NCBI GenBank assembly: GCA_022574115.1
Contig: JACZSS010000164.1
Span: forward strand, 1 to 6,511
Direction: 5' to 3'
DNA from: Candidatus Heimdallarchaeota archaeon
GTDB taxonomy: Archaea; Asgardarchaeota; Heimdallarchaeia; Heimdallarchaeales; Kariarchaeaceae
Length of the DNA stretch: 6,511 nt
Part shown: positions 5,981 to 6,511 of the stretch, piece by piece
Position numbering within the stretch: position 1 is the first letter of the stretch
How the letters are laid out: each line of letters begins with the position of its first letter
The notes under the pieces: model-generated
Told to the model about the DNA's origin: nothing
The model's database searches: none
Seen by the model: the letters and a program-made list of their open reading frames with translations, nothing else
Translations under genes and position numbers: made by a program

Positions 5981-6204
5981 ATGCTCAACTTACTTGGAAA
6001 GTTCTATGTCAAAAATAACAAGAAAATGCCTTATTTCCGCATCCTTTATAGAGTAGAAGAAAGAATATTGACGAGAGAAGCAATAAAATGGGAGCAAGAA
6101 TAACCGTGGAATGGTTTTTTGATAAGGGTGATGAAGAGATTAAGGATTTGGGTATGGAATTCGAGCAAATTATCGATTTACCCTTTAAAGTCACAGCAAA
6201 ATAA
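5981..6204 (+). pseudogene. Small gene split by one frameshift, or two overlapping small ORFs
   Basis: One frame is open from 5894 and contains ATG 5981, preceded by AAGG at 5972-5975 (5-base spacing). It reads MLNLLGKFYV, then RILYRVEERILTREAIKWEQ, and stops at 6101-6103 (40 aa from 5981). The overlapping frame beginning at ATG 6088 reads MGARITVEWFFDKG through FEQIIDLPFKVTAK and stops at 6202-6204 (38 aa). Adding one base near 6101 would fuse them into a charged, soluble ~74-aa protein whose junction reads WEQE-x-TVEW. The stop sits exactly at the 5' foot of a strong terminator hairpin, which supports a real plus-strand transcript ending here. I recognise no family. It may be a decayed gene, a sequencing indel, programmed frameshifting, or two coupled microproteins with a 16-base overlap. 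An ORF on the opposite strand here starts inside the terminator loop and is not credible. Confidence 0.4.
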
Positions 6205-6229
6205 AAAAGGCCCATTGCAGGCCTTTTTT
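6203..6229. terminator. Bidirectional intrinsic terminator between the small gene and groEL
   Basis: AAAAAAGGCC (6203-6212) pairs perfectly with GGCCTTTTTT (6220-6229) around a 7-base loop. A GC stem with a T run on one side and an A run on the other gives a Rho-independent terminator in both directions. It lies 20 bases beyond the groEL stop on the minus strand and directly at the plus-strand stop at 6204. Confidence 0.87.
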
Positions 6230-6249
6230 ATGTATACCAATTAATTGAA

Positions 6250-6511
6250 TTACATCATTCCCGGCATTCCACCACCACCCATAGGAGGCATAGCAGCGGG
6301 AGGGTTTTCTTCCGGTGCATCTGCAACTACAGCTTCGGTAGTTAACAGCAATCCGGCAATTGAAGCAGCATTTTCCAATGCACTTCGTACCACTAAGGTT
6401 GGATCGATGATTCCCGCATTGATCATATCCACATACTCTTCTGTGGCAGCATCAAAACCTTCATTAACGCCTGATTTCTTCACCTTATCACCAATCAATG
6501 CCCCTTCTAAT
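6250..6511 (-). CDS. groEL: Chaperonin GroEL, C-terminal fragment (runs off the window)
   Basis: This is the last ~86 residues of the 60-kDa chaperonin subunit, which forms the double-ring ATP-dependent folding chamber with GroES in the cytosol. The frame is open to the window edge. Recognisable family blocks are EGALIGDKV, GFDAATEEYVDMINAGIIDP (matching the family's GYNAATxEYxDMxxxGIxDP), then RSALENAASIAGLLLTTEAV and VADAPEE. The tail ends PPMGGGGMPGMM, the flexible Gly-Met-rich C-terminus characteristic of GroEL, here with Pro interruptions. An in-frame TTG at 6496-6498 is internal and not a start. The bacterial group I type is the main evidence that this DNA is bacterial rather than archaeal, although some archaea carry acquired copies. 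Transcription ends at the hairpin at 6203-6229. Its promoter, the rest of the gene and any groES lie outside the window. Confidence 0.96.
   Translation of the reverse strand, partial: LEGALIGDKVKKSGVNEGFDAATEEYVDMINAGIIDPTLVVRSALENAASIAGLLLTTEAVVADAPEENPPAAMPPMGGGGMPGMM

Noticed and set aside
6009..6215. Minus-strand ORF of 68 aa
   Set aside because: Its start codon lies in the loop of the intrinsic terminator, no ribosome binding site is evident, and it runs antisense to the better-supported small plus-strand gene.

Overview
The window is an AT-rich stretch of what is most likely a bacterial chromosome. The right edge carries the C-terminal part of a group I chaperonin (GroEL, minus strand), which is the typical bacterial chaperonin. 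Two of the regulators (a TrmB-type HTH protein and an XRE-HTH/tandem-CBS protein) belong to families best known from archaea. A Chloroflexota-like or similar uncultivated lineage would fit this mix, but that placement is inference. The first ~70 bases are GC-rich and unlike everything after them, so the left edge may be an assembly or chimera junction.

Layout, left to right. (1) 75-534: a decayed histidine kinase C-terminus (ATPase domain only), with no 5' part, two single-base frameshifts and an altered G2 box. (2) 535-818: an intergenic region with a weak hairpin, a tandem decamer and, just before the next gene, two dyads of the form TACT-N8-(G)AGTA. (3) 819-3521: a tight three-gene plus-strand operon of ABC ATPase, ABC-2 permease and TrmB-family regulator. 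The dyads in front of the operon resemble the published haloarchaeal TrmB site, so an autoregulated exporter is the simplest reading. (4) 3744-5136: a second plus-strand pair, a cytoplasmic Asp-box (BNR) beta-propeller protein translationally coupled to a ThiS/MoaD-like ubiquitin-fold protein whose C-terminus is Gly-Gly-Ser rather than a bare Gly-Gly. (5) 5165-5701, minus strand: the XRE-HTH/CBS regulator, with an 11-bp-phased direct repeat directly before its start codon. (6) 5981-6204: a probable small plus-strand gene split by one frameshift (or two overlapping tiny ORFs), ending in a strong hairpin terminator that also serves the convergent groEL.

Functionally, the ABC/TrmB operon looks like a self-contained export module with its own sensor-regulator. 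The propeller/ThiS-like pair looks like a dedicated sulfur-carrier or protein-conjugation partner system of unknown role. That pair and the two paired operators are the most interesting parts of the window. No tRNA, rRNA, CRISPR array or insertion sequence was recognised.
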